Positions 61,336 to 64,000 of a stretch of DNA of 64,000 bases are shown here, piece by piece. How positions within the stretch are numbered: position 1 is the first letter of the stretch; every line of letters begins with the position of its first letter. The translations under genes were made by a program, and so were the position numbers. The stretch is from Candidatus Nanohalarchaeota archaeon (lineage in GTDB: Archaea; Nanohalarchaeota; Nanosalinia; Nanosalinales; Nanosalinaceae). Location of the stretch: contig JALDAJ010000001.1 in NCBI GenBank assembly GCA_022729235.1, positions 248,001 through 312,000 on the forward strand, written 5' to 3'. Below the pieces are notes generated by a model. The model saw only the letters and a program-made list of their open reading frames with translations. It had not been told where the DNA came from and did not search any database.

Positions 61336-63752
61336 CCTAACGGCTCACCTTCCACAGTGAAACTTGTTACCTCAGTACTCCCGCTTCTCTCTTCAAGCAT
61401 AACACTCTCTACTCTTTTCTCCGAAACCTCGAGCGTCCTCTCATAGCTCCGGTCACCTCCAGCTAAATCCACAAGTAACTCATCCTCATCATAGTTCTCA
61501 ACAATCAACTCAAACTCCTCCACATCAAAGAAAACCTGACCCCCAGTCCCTCTTATATCAGTCATAGCAAAATGATTCTCACTTATCGCCGCCGCATTAG
61601 TGTCTGCATCTAGAATATCTCGAGGATCCGTTACTGTCAGATCTACTTCAACCTGCAAGAAAGCATCTTCAGGACCTTTATCTAGTCTCTCTGTACCACC
61701 TATGGTAGGGCGTTCGATAGCAAAGTAAGTAGATAGGTCATGCGCTCCTGATGTATCAACGATCAAGTTTCCATTGTCATCTATCCGGTAGTCTATTTCT
61801 ATCCTAAATAAATCCTCTTGATCTTCGTCATCCTCATCTTGATCTTCCTGCTTTATACCTACGATAATCTCGCTGTCAGTACCTAAATCACTGACACTGC
61901 TGGGACTAGCGATATACGGTTCTAAGTCTATATCCACAAGAGGAATAAGCCGTAATGTCACATCATCCAGCGCTCCCAGCGAATCAGAAGGTTCTACAGG
62001 CGTGACTATAATATCCTGTCTACCGGTTGAATCAAACCTCTTCTCAAAGGTGTTATCCTCTCCGAATCTCTCAAGATTGTAAACGTATTCATCACTTGCT
62101 CCGCCCTGATACATTTCTGTTATATCGTATTCATCATGATCCAGGCTCAGACCTAGACAGTCCACCGGGTCGACCGCGAGTTCTGGACGGTAAAACTCTG
62201 TATCGATCCATTCTACGCCGAGAAGTTCCTGTGTATCATGCTGTTCGAGCGCGGTATAGATAGGTATTTCCTGCATCTCTCCATCAGCCTCTCCAAGCTC
62301 GATTATCTCTGGCTCTGGAACCTCAAACTCACCTTCATCATTTATATCAAACCGTGAAATACTTGGCTCCGGGAGTTCCTCTCCATCTGCATCCTTTAGA
62401 GAGGTGCCAATTCCGATATAACTTAAAACATCTTCCAAACAGTTGTCGGCACCCGATTCTACCTCAACCCTTGGATAGACTACGTCCCTGAATATCGGGT
62501 CATCATCGCTGTACTGTTTTCTCTCATGGTTGATATCCGCTCCAGCATTAGCCTGCACAAAGCCCTCAGAGCCTTCACATACTAGATACTCCAGATTATT
62601 AGCCAAGTACCTGTGCTCTTGTATTAAATCGCCCTTATCAAGAAATTCCTCTACGTCAAATTCGTCAGAAGTAATAGTTGGGACATTAACCATCCTTACA
62701 CGGAACGCGTTCATGCTCTCAGGCCATCCGCCTTCACCAAAGTTGTAATCGTATAATCCTGTTCCTCTTCCATCTCTAACATCAAGTTCAAATCTCCCTT
62801 CACCGATACTATATTTCCACGCTCTCTCCCCAAAGGATAGGAGCATCGGTCCTTTAACACGATAAGCTGTGTCAGAGGTAGTTTCCACTTCATCTTCTTC
62901 AGGGTCAACCCAGTGAGGATTATCGGAGTTCTCCCAGTACTCCAATGTCTCTTCCGTGGTTAAAACCCCTTCCGGATAGAAGACAGCTGCTCTCTCCGCA
63001 CGTGTGAAGTCAGGAGCATTTTCATCTGTAATACCGCTATCGACGAGTTTTTCGTTGAGATGCATAGCCATAAGCCCAATATCTTCTATCACAAATGTTT
63101 GTTCATTTTCAAACCCGGTTGCTCCGTAAATTCCTTGAGCTGAGTGTTCCTCCCATTCTGACAATCCTAAGTCATCCAGCGAAACCATTCCTGAAATGAA
63201 ACTCAACGGATCAGTGACTATAGGATCTGCTCCCATGCAGTCCCCCGTGAAGGAGGTTTCTTTAACTAGGGTCTTGAGCGGATCTTCTTTCTCCTCATCG
63301 TCTTTCTCACCCCATCCGAAGTAAGTAAATTGACCCCCATCATCACCATCCAACATGCTATCTAGTTCATCACCGCTTTCCGTATCCAAGTCGTCCACAT
63401 CTACATCGACAAGGTGCATCTGTAAGTCCTCCGGTCCCAATTCGTTCTCTCCTGAAGAGGCAGGCTCCGGATCAAATTCATCATGCTGGTAGACCATCGA
63501 CCCGTAGGCACACTGCTGGGCGGCGAGCATGTTCCAGACCACTAGTCCGCGGAACTGTTTTTCTGCCTCATACGGGTCTTCAACGTCTTCTCCTATCGTC
63601 ACCACGCCGTCCAGTGACTGGAGCTGTTCCATTAGATTATTCGTCCTTGGTTCGAGCGAGTGGTCGGTTATGGTTGTGAGGGCTCCGATAAACGCCGCTC
63701 CTATCATGACCGCGACCGCCATGACACCGACATTGCTGATGATTCCTTTCAT
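61326..63752 (-). CDS. Giant pilin-like protein (808 residues), possible tip adhesin
   Basis: The N-terminus MKGIISNVGVMAVAVMIGAAF is a class III signal and hydrophobic helix, as in the small pilins beside it. The 780-residue external part is acidic, beta-rich in appearance, with several cysteines and no domain I recognise. A pilin leader on so large a protein suggests a filament-tip adhesin or cap assembled by the same machinery. Reading frame is intact throughout. Confidence 0.75.
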   Translation of the reverse strand: MKGIISNVGVMAVAVMIGAAFIGALTTITDHSLEPRTNNLMEQLQSLDGVVTIGEDVEDPYEAEKQFRGLVVWNMLAAQQCAYGSMVYQHDEFDPEPASSGENELGPEDLQMHLVDVDVDDLDTESGDELDSMLDGDDGGQFTYFGWGEKDDEEKEDPLKTLVKETSFTGDCMGADPIVTDPLSFISGMVSLDDLGLSEWEEHSAQGIYGATGFENEQTFVIEDIGLMAMHLNEKLVDSGITDENAPDFTRAERAAVFYPEGVLTTEETLEYWENSDNPHWVDPEEDEVETTSDTAYRVKGPMLLSFGERAWKYSIGEGRFELDVRDGRGTGLYDYNFGEGGWPESMNAFRVRMVNVPTITSDEFDVEEFLDKGDLIQEHRYLANNLEYLVCEGSEGFVQANAGADINHERKQYSDDDPIFRDVVYPRVEVESGADNCLEDVLSYIGIGTSLKDADGEELPEPSISRFDINDEGEFEVPEPEIIELGEADGEMQEIPIYTALEQHDTQELLGVEWIDTEFYRPELAVDPVDCLGLSLDHDEYDITEMYQGGASDEYVYNLERFGEDNTFEKRFDSTGRQDIIVTPVEPSDSLGALDDVTLRLIPLVDIDLEPYIASPSSVSDLGTDSEIIVGIKQEDQDEDDEDQEDLFRIEIDYRIDDNGNLIVDTSGAHDLSTYFAIERPTIGGTERLDKGPEDAFLQVEVDLTVTDPRDILDADTNAAAISENHFAMTDIRGTGGQVFFDVEEFELIVENYDEDELLVDLAGGDRSYERTLEVSEKRVESVMLEERSGSTEVTSFTVEGEPLGCS

Positions 63753-63753
63753 G

Positions 63754-63936
63754 TTAGCACATCTCTATCCCTGTGGCTTCGGCTATCACGTTGTGGAGGT
63801 TTGTGCATCCAAGATATGATTGTTCGGCACCGGATATAAGACCAGGGATAATAGACAGTATGACCCATAGAAGGAATGCTGCAAGGAGGAATCCTACAAG
63901 TGTCCAGACAGAATAATCAGCTATACCCTTTCTCAT
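63754..63936 (-). CDS. Small pilin-like protein with class III signal
   Basis: This 60-residue protein begins MRKGIADYSVWTLVGFLLAAFLLWVI, a class III signal and hydrophobic helix, then a short external region with two cysteines. Its ATG overlaps the stop of the next upstream gene as ATGA. It is directly upstream of the 808-residue gene. Confidence 0.7.
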   Translation of the reverse strand: MRKGIADYSVWTLVGFLLAAFLLWVILSIIPGLISGAEQSYLGCTNLHNVIAEATGIEMC

Positions 63937-64000
63937 ACCGGTAAAGCCCCCGTCCAGAGTTTTAACAGCGCTGCAGCGATAACTACGGCGGCGACTATGC
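63933..64000 (-). CDS. C-terminal end of another small membrane (pilin-like) gene, cut by the window
   Basis: About 21 residues remain (IVAAVVIAAALLKLWTGALPV), strongly hydrophobic, ending in TGA at 63933-63935 that overlaps the ATG of the next gene. The pilin-like array therefore continues beyond the window. Confidence 0.55.
   Translation of the reverse strand, partial: IVAAVVIAAALLKLWTGALPV

Overview
This window comes from an extremely halophilic archaeon. The predicted proteins are strongly acidic. The information-processing genes are archaeal: topoisomerase VI, an archaeal histone, Alba, FEN1, RIO1, Dim2-like KH protein, aIF1A, aEF1-beta, NMD3, deoxyhypusine synthase, Sec61-beta, and an archaeal 16S/23S pair with a CACCTCC anti-Shine-Dalgarno. 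Moderate GC, compact gene packing, intron-rich tRNAs, dispersed rRNA genes and a large type IV pilus-like locus fit a DPANN/nanohaloarchaeal lineage best. That placement is an inference, not a phylogenetic result.

Layout. 0-5.6 kb: partial lipoate-ligase-like gene, tRNA-Leu, secreted serine protease, DUF502 membrane protein, then a three-gene run of exported acidic proteins (Tat substrate, repeat-rich membrane-anchored protein, Tat lipoprotein). 5.6-8.2 kb: tRNA-His, malic enzyme, glutamate dehydrogenase. 8.2-15.4 kb: 16S and 23S rRNA, each with its own processing stem, separated by three protein genes and an opposite-strand intron-containing tRNA-Ala. 15.4-17.4 kb: AT-rich island with a possible nuclease-like protein and small membrane or zinc-ribbon proteins. 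17.5-20.6 kb: secreted acidic proteins, methyltransferase, membrane winged-helix protein, RNase P RNA, Sec61-beta, tRNA-Arg(UCU). 20.6-26.8 kb: arginine cluster (ureohydrolase, ACT regulator, argG, argH, argS). 26.8-32.7 kb: type IV pilus/archaellum-type motor (secretion ATPase, KaiC/ArlH-like ATPase, two TadC/ArlJ-like proteins, two pilins). 33-46 kb: tRNA-Phe, deoxyhypusine synthase, aldo-keto reductase, histone, tRNA-Asn, Topo VI, and a reverse-strand translation/ribosome-biogenesis run. 46.5-52.5 kb: uridine-kinase-like gene, a two-gene candidate abortive-infection operon, tRNA-Arg(GCG), aEF1-beta, Nudix-like, FEN1. 52.5-55.6 kb: two long acidic coiled-coil proteins. 55.7-64 kb: phosphoglycerate mutase, Alba, and a reverse-strand array of at least ten pilin-like genes, one of them 808 residues long, running off the window end.

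The most unusual signal is in RNA. A two-hairpin module (hairpin A, a 4-nt YYGA spacer, hairpin B followed by GA) occurs in the pre-16S leader, the pre-23S trailer, two tRNA introns, and inside RNase P RNA. In RNase P RNA it interrupts one of the most conserved sequence blocks of the molecule. Single hairpin-B copies also lie beside truncated duplicates of tRNA-Ala and tRNA-Phe 3' ends and in the Topo VI operon spacers. Four of the five module sites are transcripts expected to be cut by the tRNA-splicing endonuclease, so the module may be a recognition or stabilising element for splicing, or a small mobile element that favours such loci. The second notable system is the multi-pilin surface apparatus with its separate motor operon, plausibly involved in contact with a host cell.
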